Source: Caulobacterales bacterium
GTDB taxonomy: Bacteria > Pseudomonadota > Alphaproteobacteria > Caulobacterales > Caulobacteraceae
Length of the DNA: 64,000 nt
Reading direction: 5' to 3'
NCBI GenBank assembly: GCA_019510435.1
Contig: JAEKKJ010000008.1
Coordinates: forward strand, 186,001-250,000
Position 1 is the stretch's first letter. Each line of letters starts with the position of its first letter. The notes under the pieces are model-generated. The model saw nothing but the letters and a program-made list of their open reading frames with translations. It made no database searches and was not told the origin of the DNA. Made by a program: the position numbers and the translations under genes. Shown piece by piece: positions 1 through 8,073 of the stretch.

Positions 1-4
1 TGAC

Positions 5-1300
5 ATGGGGATGACAGCCGACGACGGGGGTGCGTCGCAAGCCGGGGGCGCCGAGGTCCCCACGGAGGCCGGGTGCAGCGGCCCCGTCGCGCCGCGCGCG
101 CCCACGCGCCGCTTCGAAGCGCGGCGCAACGCCATCATCCGCTCCGCCGTCGCCGAGATGAACCGCAATGGCGTCAAGGGCATGACCCTGGGCGACGTCG
201 CCGCGCGGCTCGACCTCGTGCCGACCGGGGTCATCTACTACTTCCGCAACAAGGAGGAGCTGGCGGCGGCGGTCTTCCAGGCCGGTATCGCGGCGTTCGA
301 GGCGCTGATCGCCCAGAGCGCGGGCGAGGCCAGCGAGGCCGAGCGGCTGGCGGCCTTCCTGCGGGCCTATTTCGACCGCGCCTTGCGGGTGGACCGCGGC
401 GAGGCCGACCCGGCGCCGGTGTTCAACGACGTGCGCGCGCTCAACAACGCCGCCGTCAACGAGGCCTACATCCAGCTGTTCCGCAGCTTCCGCGGCCTGC
501 TGGCGGGCCCCGACCGGCTGCCGCGGCTGCACCGCAACGCCCGCGCCCACCTGCTGATGGCGCAGGTATTCTGGATCCCCGCCTGGCGTCACCAGGCCGA
601 GCCTACCGACTACCCACGCACGGCCGAGCGCATGGCCGCCATCCTCTCCCATGGCCTGATGCCCAAGGGCGCCGCCTGGCCCGCGCCGCGCCCGCTGAAG
701 CTGGCGCCGGAGGACGAGGCGGCCCAGCCGGCCTCGCCGGAGCTGTTCCTGCGCGCGGCCACCCGGCTGATCAACGAGGAGGGCTACCACGGCGCCTCCG
801 TCGAGCGGATCTCGGCCCGGCTCAATGTCTCGAAGGGCGCCTTCTACCACCACAACGAGACCAAGGACGAGCTGGTGGCGGCCTGCTTCCAGCGCACCTT
901 CGACGTCATGTGGCGCGCGATCCACGCGGCGGAGGCGGCCGGCGGATCCGGCCTGACCGTGCTGGCCTCGGCGGTGACCGCGCTCATCGAACACCAGACC
1001 CGGGGCGAGGCGCCCCTGCTGCGCACCTCGGCCCTGACCGCCGTGCCGGTGGCGTTCCGTCCGGGGCTGATGGAGCGGTTCAACCGCATCTCCTACCGCT
1101 TCGCCTCGATCCTCTGCGACGGGATCGCCGACGGCTCGATCGCGCCGGTGGACGTCAACGTCGCCTCGCAGATGATCAGCGCGACCATCAACGCCGCCGC
1201 CGACCTGCACTACTGGACCCCGGGGATGGAACCCGAGACGGTGGTCGACCACTTCGTGCGGCCGCTGTTCGAGGGCCTGGCCTCGCCGCCCGCGCCCTGA
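5..1300 (+). CDS. Tandem TetR-type transcriptional regulator with two HTH domains
   Basis: This 431-residue protein carries two complete TetR-like units. The first DNA-binding domain covers roughly residues 40-92 and holds the motif GVIYYFRNKEEL. The second covers about 247-300 and holds GAFYHHNETKDEL. Each is followed by a helical ligand-binding-like segment. A usual TetR protein is about 200 residues, so this looks like a duplication-fusion that could act as a pseudo-dimer on one chain. The start is ATG at 5 or ATG at 11; upstream sequence is missing, so neither is certain. The next gene on the same strand is an MFS transporter 102 bp downstream, a plausible but unproven target. The ligand cannot be deduced. 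Confidence 0.85.
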   Translation: MGMTADDGGASQAGGAEVPTEAGCSGPVAPRAPTRRFEARRNAIIRSAVAEMNRNGVKGMTLGDVAARLDLVPTGVIYYFRNKEELAAAVFQAGIAAFEALIAQSAGEASEAERLAAFLRAYFDRALRVDRGEADPAPVFNDVRALNNAAVNEAYIQLFRSFRGLLAGPDRLPRLHRNARAHLLMAQVFWIPAWRHQAEPTDYPRTAERMAAILSHGLMPKGAAWPAPRPLKLAPEDEAAQPASPELFLRAATRLINEEGYHGASVERISARLNVSKGAFYHHNETKDELVAACFQRTFDVMWRAIHAAEAAGGSGLTVLASAVTALIEHQTRGEAPLLRTSALTAVPVAFRPGLMERFNRISYRFASILCDGIADGSIAPVDVNVASQMISATINAAADLHYWTPGMEPETVVDHFVRPLFEGLASPPAP

Positions 1301-1402
1301 GCGCCATACCTGCCGTTCAAAAGCGAAGTTGACGCCGGGCAGGGCCTGCCGCACCGTCGCCTCAACGATGACGGCCAGGGGGCCGCGCGCGGAGGATCGC
1401 CC

Positions 1403-2887
1403 TTGTCCAACACCCCGACGCCTGCGGGCGCCCGGCGGCTCAGCCTCTCGACCCGGCTGTTCTACGGCTTCGGCTCGGTGGCCTTCGGGGTGAAGGACAA
1501 CGGCTTCTCCTACTTCCTGGCCTTCTTCTACGCCCAGGTGGTGGGGGTGCCGGCCCAGACGGTGGGCCTGGCGATCATGCTGGCGCTGATCCTGGACGCC
1601 TTCATCGACCCGATCATCGGCCAACTCTCGGACAACACCCGCTCCCGGTGGGGGCGGCGGCACCCGTTCATGTACGCCGCGGCGCTCCCGGTGGCGGTGT
1701 CGTACCTCTTGATCTGGAACCCGCCCATGGCCTGGAGCCAGGGCGGGCAGGTGGCCTATCTGGTGGCGGTGGCGGTGCTCATCCGCACCTTCATCAGCTG
1801 CTACGAGGTGCCGTCGGCGGCCCTGGCGGCGGAACTGACCACCGAATACGACGAGCGCACCCGCCTGCTCAGCTACCGCTACCTGTTCGGCTGGGTCGGG
1901 GGCCTGGCCATGTATGGCCTGGCGCTGGCGGTGTTCCTGAAGCCCACCGCCGCCCATCCCGTGGGCCAGCTGAATCCGCAGGGCTACGCCCACTACGGCC
2001 TCTTCGCCGGCGCCCTGATGCTGTTCGCGATCCTGGTCACCGCGATCGGCACCCACCGCGAGATCCCGAACCTGCGCGCGCCCCCGCAGGAGCGGGTCAC
2101 CCTGGGCAGGCTGGCGCGCGAGATGATCGCCTCTGCCGCCAACCGCAACTTCCTGATGATCCTGGCGTCCGGCTTCTTCCTCTACGCCGGCATCGGCCTG
2201 GGCTTCGCCATCAACCTCTACTTCGGCACCTACTTCTGGCAGTTCAGCGCCGGCGAGATCGCGCTCTTCAGCTTCTCCAGCCTGACCGCCGCGGTGCTGG
2301 CCTTCCTCATCGCCCCGCGCATCGCACAGCGTTTCGACAAGCGGCCGGCGGCGGTGATCCTGATCCCGGCGGGCCTGGCGTTCCAGATCGGGCCGGTGAT
2401 GCTGCGTCTGGCGGGGGTGTTCGTGTCCAACGACTCGCCGTGGATCTTCCCGACCATCTTCGTGACCAACATCTTCTCGGTCGGCCTCGGGATCATCGCC
2501 AACATCCTGTTCTCCTCGATGATCGCCGACGTGGTGGAGGACTCCGAGCTCAAGACCGGACGGCGGCAGGAGGGCCTGTTCTTCGCCGCCATCGCCTTCG
2601 CCAACAAGTCCACCACGGGGCTCGGCATCTTCGCATCCGGCCTGATCGTGGGCGCGGTCCACTTCCCCACGGGGGCCAAGCCGGGATCGGTGCCCGCGGA
2701 CATCGTCCGCCACCTGGGGCTGGTCTATGTCCCCACCCAGATGGTGCTCTACGGCGCGGCGGCCCTGCTGCTGCTGGGCTACGGGATCACCCGCGCCAGC
2801 CACCACGACACCCTGCGCAAGCTGGCCGCCGCCGCCGACCTCGCCGCCGAGGGCGAGCCGGCCAGCTCGCAGGGGCGGCTGAGCTAG
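1403..2887 (+). CDS. MFS transporter, glycoside-pentoside-hexuronide (GPH/MelB-like) type
   Basis: A 494-residue polytopic membrane protein with about twelve hydrophobic segments. The N-terminal part reads YGFGSVAFGVKDNGFSYF, and RWGRRHPFMY follows the second membrane segment, as in GPH cation symporters. A second conserved stretch, MIADVVEDSELKTGRRQEG, is the typical inter-domain GPH motif. It should import a sugar or glycoside with a cation, but the substrate is not readable. Start is TTG at 1403 because GGAGG (1391-1395) lies seven bases upstream. The stop codon interlocks with that of the convergent phosphatase gene in the shared CTAG at 2884-2887, so there is no room for an intergenic terminator. 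Confidence 0.85.
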   Translation: MSNTPTPAGARRLSLSTRLFYGFGSVAFGVKDNGFSYFLAFFYAQVVGVPAQTVGLAIMLALILDAFIDPIIGQLSDNTRSRWGRRHPFMYAAALPVAVSYLLIWNPPMAWSQGGQVAYLVAVAVLIRTFISCYEVPSAALAAELTTEYDERTRLLSYRYLFGWVGGLAMYGLALAVFLKPTAAHPVGQLNPQGYAHYGLFAGALMLFAILVTAIGTHREIPNLRAPPQERVTLGRLAREMIASAANRNFLMILASGFFLYAGIGLGFAINLYFGTYFWQFSAGEIALFSFSSLTAAVLAFLIAPRIAQRFDKRPAAVILIPAGLAFQIGPVMLRLAGVFVSNDSPWIFPTIFVTNIFSVGLGIIANILFSSMIADVVEDSELKTGRRQEGLFFAAIAFANKSTTGLGIFASGLIVGAVHFPTGAKPGSVPADIVRHLGLVYVPTQMVLYGAAALLLLGYGITRASHHDTLRKLAAAADLAAEGEPASSQGRLS

Positions 2888-4947
2888 ATCGAAAGGCCCG
2901 GATCGCCCTCCAGCACCCGCTGGGTCAGCTTGGGCGTCTCGCCCGGCCGCCACAGCGCCGCCTCGTGGCGCACGCGATAGCGCAGCGGCCCGCCGTCGGG
3001 CGCCAGGTTGCGCTCGAGCGGGCGCGGGATGCAGACGAAATCGCAGGCCAGAGCCTCGGCCGAGACCGTCACCACCGCATAGCCGTGGCCGCCCATGTCG
3101 ATGAAGTCCAGGTGCGGGGCGTTGTCCGGGTTGGAGACCGCATGGGCCTTGGCGAGGTCCCGGTGCGCCGCATACTCCAGCGCCGAGCGCACGCCGTGCT
3201 TGAGGGTCAGGTTCACCGTCGGCTCCGGCGGCCCGTCGGCGCGGTCGGCCAGGAACAGCGGCCGCAGCGCGTGGGCCTTGGGCAGGTTGTGCTCCAGCCC
3301 CTCCACCAGGCCCGGCGCGGAGATCGAGCCGGTCACGAAGGAGACGCCCACCGGCTCGAACCGCTCGGGCGGCAGGGCGGCGGCGGCGCGGCCGGCCCAG
3401 AAGCTGTGGCGGTCGCCAGCGATCGAGGCGAAGCCTGAGATCTTCTGGGTGCGGACGAAGTCGTAGATTTCGCCCCGCTCCACATAGGCCGCGCCGTGGT
3501 CGCCGCCGCCGAAACCCGCATAGCCCGCGCCTGGCCAGGGCTTGCCGACGTCCGCCGGCAGGTTCTGCGGATCGGCCCGCCAGTCCAGCACGCCCTGGGT
3601 GACGCCCCAGACCTTCCAGGTGGCCCTGGCCGCGGCCAGCTGCTTCAGGAACCAGGCCTTCTGCTCGGCGCCGAGGATGGTGTGGGCCGGCTCGTCGCGG
3701 CGGAAGTTGGGGACCTCCTTGTCGCCGAAGCGGATGGTCGCCGGCGGATGGCCGCCGTTCGCCGTGCGCCCGGCGTCCAGCAGCTTCTGGGCCTCCTCCG
3801 GGAACAGCTCCGGGAAGTCCTTGCTCGAAAAGGCGTCCGCCTCGTCGCGCCCCGTCGGGTCCTGCGAACGGTAACTGTGCAGGTCGGTGAGGATCAGGTC
3901 CAGATGGCGGCCGAACCGCAGGGCGCGGTAGGCGGTCATCGACTTCAGCGCCGTGAGGTTATTGGGCTCCAGGCCAAGGCCATGGTCGTCCAGCCGGGTG
4001 GGCAGGACGTTGGTGACCTGGGGCGCATCGAAGGTGTCGAGCCCGGCTCCCGACTTGGCCACCCGCGCTGGCTGGAACTCGTACCAGGCCTGGTTGGCGG
4101 CCACCCGCAGGGTCTGGCCGGCCTCAGGCGGGCCATAGTACTGGACCTGGCTCTGCCAGCCCTTCCAGCTGAATTCGTGGTTGTCGCCGATGCTCACGAA
4201 CGGCCACTCAGCGCGGGCGTCCTGCAGGTCCGGGTCGGTCAGGTAGGCGGCGTAGACCGCGCGGTAGTCGTCCAGGGTGGTGGGGACGTGGAAGTCCTTC
4301 ACCTTGCGGCCGCTGGCGTAGCGGACCACGTCGCGCAGGCGCCGGTCGTACATGCCCTGCGGCCGGTCGTCGGGGTACCAGACCAGCTCGTAGATGAAGT
4401 CGCCCAGGTGCAGCACGAATTGCAGCCGCTGGTCCGGCGGGGCCTGACGGTCCTCGAACAGCATCCGGCGATAGGCGTTCTGGGCGCCCTGGTTGACGTT
4501 CTGGCACGAGACGAAGGCGAACCTGAGCGGGCGCGCATCGTCTGGGGCCGGCGCGGTGATCGTGCGTCCGAGGCGGCTGCCCTGGCCCTTCGCGTCGGTG
4601 AAGCGGTACCAGTAGAGGTGCGCCGGCTTCAGGCCCGCCACCAGCACCCGGGTGGTCCAGCCCATGGCCGCATGCGCCTGCGTCCTCGCGCTCGCGACGA
4701 CGCGACGGAACTCTGGATCCTCGGCCACCTCCACGGTCAGGGGCACGGAGGCGCCCTCGCCGGGGCTTCGGGTCCAGAGGATGACGCTGTCGGGCTTGGG
4801 GTCGCCGGACGCGACGCCCTGGGGATAGAGGTCGCGGCGCTCGGTCCAGGCGATCGGCGAGGGGGCGGCGGCGGCGCGGCCGAACGCGGCCGTGGCGCCC
4901 AGGGCGGCGGCGGCCTGCAGCAGGCGGCGGCGGTCGGGTCGGGTCAT
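2884..4947 (-). CDS. phoD: PhoD-family alkaline phosphatase/phosphodiesterase, Tat-exported
   Basis: A 687-residue protein starting MTRPDRRRLLQ and followed by an alanine-rich hydrophobic stretch: a twin-arginine signal peptide, so it is exported folded to the periplasm. Family signatures include VASGDPKPDSVILWTR near the N terminus, the metal-binding core with FVSCQN and LHLGDFIYE, SIGDNHEF, and a late SIAGDRHSFWAG. PhoD enzymes are Ca/Fe-dependent phosphomono- or diesterases. An upstream in-frame ATG at 5034 would place 29 basic residues before the Tat motif, so 4947 is preferred. It is divergent from an HxlR regulator across 93 bp. No Pho box was recognised. Confidence 0.88.
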   Translation of the reverse strand: MTRPDRRRLLQAAAALGATAAFGRAAAAPSPIAWTERRDLYPQGVASGDPKPDSVILWTRSPGEGASVPLTVEVAEDPEFRRVVASARTQAHAAMGWTTRVLVAGLKPAHLYWYRFTDAKGQGSRLGRTITAPAPDDARPLRFAFVSCQNVNQGAQNAYRRMLFEDRQAPPDQRLQFVLHLGDFIYELVWYPDDRPQGMYDRRLRDVVRYASGRKVKDFHVPTTLDDYRAVYAAYLTDPDLQDARAEWPFVSIGDNHEFSWKGWQSQVQYYGPPEAGQTLRVAANQAWYEFQPARVAKSGAGLDTFDAPQVTNVLPTRLDDHGLGLEPNNLTALKSMTAYRALRFGRHLDLILTDLHSYRSQDPTGRDEADAFSSKDFPELFPEEAQKLLDAGRTANGGHPPATIRFGDKEVPNFRRDEPAHTILGAEQKAWFLKQLAAARATWKVWGVTQGVLDWRADPQNLPADVGKPWPGAGYAGFGGGDHGAAYVERGEIYDFVRTQKISGFASIAGDRHSFWAGRAAAALPPERFEPVGVSFVTGSISAPGLVEGLEHNLPKAHALRPLFLADRADGPPEPTVNLTLKHGVRSALEYAAHRDLAKAHAVSNPDNAPHLDFIDMGGHGYAVVTVSAEALACDFVCIPRPLERNLAPDGGPLRYRVRHEAALWRPGETPKLTQRVLEGDPGLSI

Positions 4948-4982
4948 GCGGCGATTTTCGCCCAAACCACGCCCTCGCAAAG

Positions 4983-4999
4983 CGTTCGCGCGACGAACG
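4983..4999. promoter_or_regulatory. Inverted repeat between phoD and the HxlR regulator
   Basis: CGTTCG and CGAACG arms are separated by five bases in the 93-bp divergent region. It could be the operator of the adjacent HxlR protein, since such regulators often bind dyads in divergent promoters. The arms are short and this is only a suggestion. Confidence 0.3.
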
Positions 5000-5040
5000 G
5001 TGTTGCAAATGCGGCGACTGATGCCAACATGCAATCAGTC

Positions 5041-5568
5041 ATGGCGGAATCCCACGCGCTCAGGTCCGGCTGTCCCATCAACCTGACCCTTGAAATCCTC
5101 GGCGACCGCTGGAGCCTGCTGGTGCTCCGCGACCTGATGTTCGGCAACCGCCGCCACTTCCGCGAGCTCCTGGGCAAGTCGGAGGAGGGGATCGCCTCCA
5201 ACATCCTCGCCGACCGGCTGAAGAAGCTGATGGCCCAGGGGATGATCACCCGGGCGGACGACCCCACCCACAAGCAGAAGGCCATCTACAGCCTGACGGA
5301 GAAGTCGATCCAGCTGGTGCCGGTCATGGCCATGGTGGGCGGCTGGGGCCGCCGCCACCTGCAGGTGAGCGAGGAACTCGCGATCCGCGCCCAGGTGCTG
5401 GAGGAGGGCGGGCCCCCGATGTGGGAGGCCTTCATGGAAGAGCTGCGGCGGCTGCACCTGGGCAAGCCGGGCGACGGCCGCTCGGTGTTCGCCGAGCTGC
5501 AGGCGGCCTACGAGGCGGTCGCCGCGCGCACCCGCGGCGACACGGCCCCGGCGGCTACTTCATCGTGA
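5041..5568 (+). CDS. HxlR-family winged-helix transcriptional regulator
   Basis: A 175-residue regulator beginning MAESHALRSGCPIN, the classic HxlR N terminus with a single conserved cysteine, then LEILGDRWSLLVLRDLMFGNRRHF as the core helix-turn-helix and winged-helix region (about residues 15-100). HxlR proteins bind DNA as dimers and often respond to quinones, aldehydes or redox stress through the N-terminal cysteine. An alternative ATG at 5029 would add four residues; 5041 matches the family start better. It is divergent from phoD and its 3' end overlaps the convergent yceI-like gene by 14 bp. Confidence 0.88.
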   Translation: MAESHALRSGCPINLTLEILGDRWSLLVLRDLMFGNRRHFRELLGKSEEGIASNILADRLKKLMAQGMITRADDPTHKQKAIYSLTEKSIQLVPVMAMVGGWGRRHLQVSEELAIRAQVLEEGGPPMWEAFMEELRRLHLGKPGDGRSVFAELQAAYEAVAARTRGDTAPAATSS

Positions 5569-6190
5569 ACTCGCCCTCGATGGTGACCTCGATCTCGTCG
5601 CCGACGCCGAAGTCGGTGCCCGGCGCGGGAACGCCGAACTTGATCCCGAAGTCCGAGCGCTTGAAGGCGCCGTGGGCCGAGAAGCCGATGCGGTTGCCCA
5701 TCGGGTCCATGCCGCTGGCCTTGTAGCCGCCGTTGAAGGTGGCCTCGAGGGTCACCGGCTTGGTCACCCCGTGCAGGGTGAGATCGCCGATCACCCGCGC
5801 CGTCCGCGCCCCCGTCACCTCGACCTTGGTGGACTTGAAGACGATCTTCGGGAACTTGGCGGTCTCCAGGAACTCCTTCTCGATCTGGGCGTCGAAATCG
5901 AGCTTCGTCGGCTCCGGATAGTTGGTCTGCAGCGAATTGGCGTCGATGGTCGCCGTGACGCTCTGGTCCGCCGGATGGGCCGGATCGAAGTGGATCACCG
6001 CCTCCAGGCGCGTGAACCGCGCCGTGAAGTGCGACAGGCCCAGGTGCGAGAGGCGGAAGTTGACGCTGGTGTGCGCCATGTCGGCCCGGTAGTCGCCGGC
6101 GGGGGCGGTGGACGGCGCCGCGGAGGCGACGGTGGCGGCGCCGGCGGTGGCGATCAGGCCGGCGGCGGCCAGGGTCAGCAGGAACTTCAT
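5555..6190 (-). CDS. YceI-family periplasmic lipocalin-like protein
   Basis: A 211-residue protein with a cleavable signal peptide (MKFLLTLAAAGLIATAGA, cleavage near the AAP at about 25). The YceI domain fills the rest, with AHTSVNFRLSHLGLSHFTARF, DANSLQTNYPE, KIVFKSTKVE and ARVIGDLTLHGVTKPV typical of the family. YceI proteins form a beta-barrel that binds isoprenoid-like amphiphiles and are exported to the periplasm. AGGAGA about seven bases upstream supports the start. The gene converges on and overlaps the HxlR gene by 14 bp. Confidence 0.9.
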   Translation of the reverse strand: MKFLLTLAAAGLIATAGAATVASAAPSTAPAGDYRADMAHTSVNFRLSHLGLSHFTARFTRLEAVIHFDPAHPADQSVTATIDANSLQTNYPEPTKLDFDAQIEKEFLETAKFPKIVFKSTKVEVTGARTARVIGDLTLHGVTKPVTLEATFNGGYKASGMDPMGNRIGFSAHGAFKRSDFGIKFGVPAPGTDFGVGDEIEVTIEGEFTMK

Positions 6191-6416
6191 CGGCGTTCTC
6201 CTCGGAGGGCGTGGAATCGTCTGGAAGACGCGCCCGTGAAGGCCTAGCCGACACTCAGTCCGCGGAAAAACAAAGACGCCGCCATGAGGAATTCTGCGGC
6301 GAACACGCGGTCCGCTTCATTCCCCCGATGAACTTGAGGGGAGATATCGCCAGAGGCTGCGAAGGCCGGCGTCGCCGCGGCGTCCCGTACGCCGTTGCGC
6401 CGCCGGTCCTGCGGCG

Positions 6417-6860
6417 TCAGCCCTCTTCGGCCACCACGCGCACCAGTTCGACGATCTTGCGCCGGATGGCCGCCTCGGAGATCCGCGGGAAGGTGGCCAT
6501 GAGCTCGATGCCCTCGCTGGAGAGCAGGAAGTCCTGGGCCGCGTCGCGCTGGGCGCTGGCCGTCTCGCGATCGCCCAGCCCGTCGTAGAAATAGGCGACG
6601 GGCGTCTTCAGCGCCGAGGCGATCTCCCACAGCTTGGAAGCCGACACGCGGTTGGCGCCGCGCTCATACTTCTGCACCTGCTGGAAGGTGATGCCGAGGG
6701 CTTCGGCCAGGCGCTCCTGGCTGATGCCCATCTCCTTGCGCCGCATGCGGATCCGCAGGCCCACATGCCGGTCGACCGGGTGTGGGCCTTCGCCCCGCCC
6801 GATAATCGCATCGCCCGCAAGCGGTGCGCCTTCCAGAATTCGTTCCAATGGTTTTGTCAT
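6417..6860 (-). CDS. XRE-family helix-turn-helix regulator
   Basis: A 147-residue protein. An XRE/Cro domain spans about residues 30-90 and contains MGISQERLAEALGITFQQVQ and KYERGANRVSASKLWEIA, followed by a helical tail ending EAAIRRKIVELVRVVAEEG. This architecture is common in alphaproteobacterial regulators of about 130-150 residues. I start it at ATG 6860 (MTKPLERILEG) because GGGGAA lies just upstream; a longer frame to 7058 has no family support. The Shine-Dalgarno lies in the arm of a small hairpin, noted separately. Target genes cannot be predicted. Confidence 0.82.
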   Translation of the reverse strand: MTKPLERILEGAPLAGDAIIGRGEGPHPVDRHVGLRIRMRRKEMGISQERLAEALGITFQQVQKYERGANRVSASKLWEIASALKTPVAYFYDGLGDRETASAQRDAAQDFLLSSEGIELMATFPRISEAAIRRKIVELVRVVAEEG

Positions 6861-6862
6861 TT

Positions 6863-6883
6863 CCCCGACTCGATGATTCGGGG
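6863..6883 (-). promoter_or_regulatory. Hairpin that could mask the RBS of the XRE gene
   Basis: On the minus strand CCCCGA and TCGGGG form a six-base-pair stem with a nine-base loop. The downstream arm contains the GGGG of the Shine-Dalgarno, three bases from the ATG at 6860. If it folds in the mRNA it would limit initiation. Confidence 0.35.
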
Positions 6884-7018
6884 ACCGCGCCACCCCCCGA
6901 TGGAGCGGCCCCCGCGCCTCGCACCTCCCCCGAGGTACGTCCATAAGTTGAGGCAGCCTTTCACCCTTGGAAAACAGGCGCCTACCCATTTTGGGGGCAT
7001 GGCGCGTTCTCGTTTCGG

Positions 7019-7981
7019 TCAGGCAGCCCCCCGCAACGCAAGAATCTCCTTCTCCCACTCGGAAAGAACGCCGAAATCGGCCAGCCCGGCATACAACCGG
7101 TGCAGGTGCGACTCATTGTCCACGAGGTGCTGGACCATCGGCGCGGCGGCCAAGGCCCGGGCCGGGACGATGTAGCCGTCCCCTATACGTTCCGCCTGGC
7201 CGGTCGCCTCGAGTCGGCGCAGGTGTCGCCGAACCGTTTCCGCCGGAATGCCCAGCCGTTCGGACAGGGTCGCAGGACGCACCGGCCGCCGCGCCGCGTC
7301 GGCCACGAAGCCATCGGCTGTCCAGTCGTCTTCCGCGGTCCCGCCTTCGGTGTCCGGCAGGTGTTCGGTGTTGGCGTGGACCATGTCCATCAGGATCAGG
7401 CCGGTCACCAGGTCGCCGATATGCAGCGTCAGCGGCTCGGCCATGCGCAGGATGAAGTTGGACGACAGCCGCACCACCAGCCGGATCGGCGGCCGCTCGG
7501 GATCGAAGGCGACGCTGTTGGGCCTGGGCAGGTCGTCCAGCAGTCCGATGCCGCGCAGTCGGAAGTAGAGGTTCCGCACCAGGGCGTAGTGGGCCTCGGC
7601 GCCCATCCGGTAGAACGGCGAATTCAGCGGGCCCTGGGGAATGATCACGCCCTTGGGCTCGACGCGCACGATGCCGAGCTCGCCGAGGGCGGCGACCCGC
7701 CGCCGCGCGGTCTCGAAGGGGATCCGCAGCGAATTGGCGATGGCGCTGATGCTGACCGGGCGGCGCAGCTCGTCCGGCGGGACCTCGTCCAGGGCCGCGT
7801 AGGCGCGCTGCAGTTCAGGGCTGCGGGTGATCTGGGCGACGTTGGCCTGGCTGATGGCGGCCATCAGCAGGCCGTCGATCACGTCGCGGCCGAAACCGCC
7901 CAGCTTCACCAGGTCAAGGGCGAAGCCGTTCGCAAGGCGCGCGGCCACGCGCAAGCTGTTATGCGGCGCAACACGCGCCAT
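7019..7981 (-). CDS. Putative winged-helix transcriptional regulator, unassigned family
   Basis: A 320-residue protein with two regions that read as helix-turn-helix/winged-helix domains. One lies around residues 85-120 (SISAIANSLRIPFETARRRVAALGE, then a beta-wing with a proline-glycine turn). The other lies around 240-275 (TLSERLGIPAETVRRHLRRLEATG, then a similar wing). The middle third is predicted globular and mostly helical. No enzyme motif is visible. Duplicated ArsR/MarR-like modules suggest DNA binding, but the family is not one I can name. Start ATG 7981; the gene stands alone, 158 bp from the XRE gene. Confidence 0.7.
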   Translation of the reverse strand: MARVAPHNSLRVAARLANGFALDLVKLGGFGRDVIDGLLMAAISQANVAQITRSPELQRAYAALDEVPPDELRRPVSISAIANSLRIPFETARRRVAALGELGIVRVEPKGVIIPQGPLNSPFYRMGAEAHYALVRNLYFRLRGIGLLDDLPRPNSVAFDPERPPIRLVVRLSSNFILRMAEPLTLHIGDLVTGLILMDMVHANTEHLPDTEGGTAEDDWTADGFVADAARRPVRPATLSERLGIPAETVRRHLRRLEATGQAERIGDGYIVPARALAAAPMVQHLVDNESHLHRLYAGLADFGVLSEWEKEILALRGAA

Positions 7982-8073
7982 CCCGTCTCTGCCCCCGACG
8001 CAAAGCTATCGAGCTCAGTAAACCATGTTCTGCAGAGCTTGACACGCGCCTACAACTCAAGCGCGACAACGGG

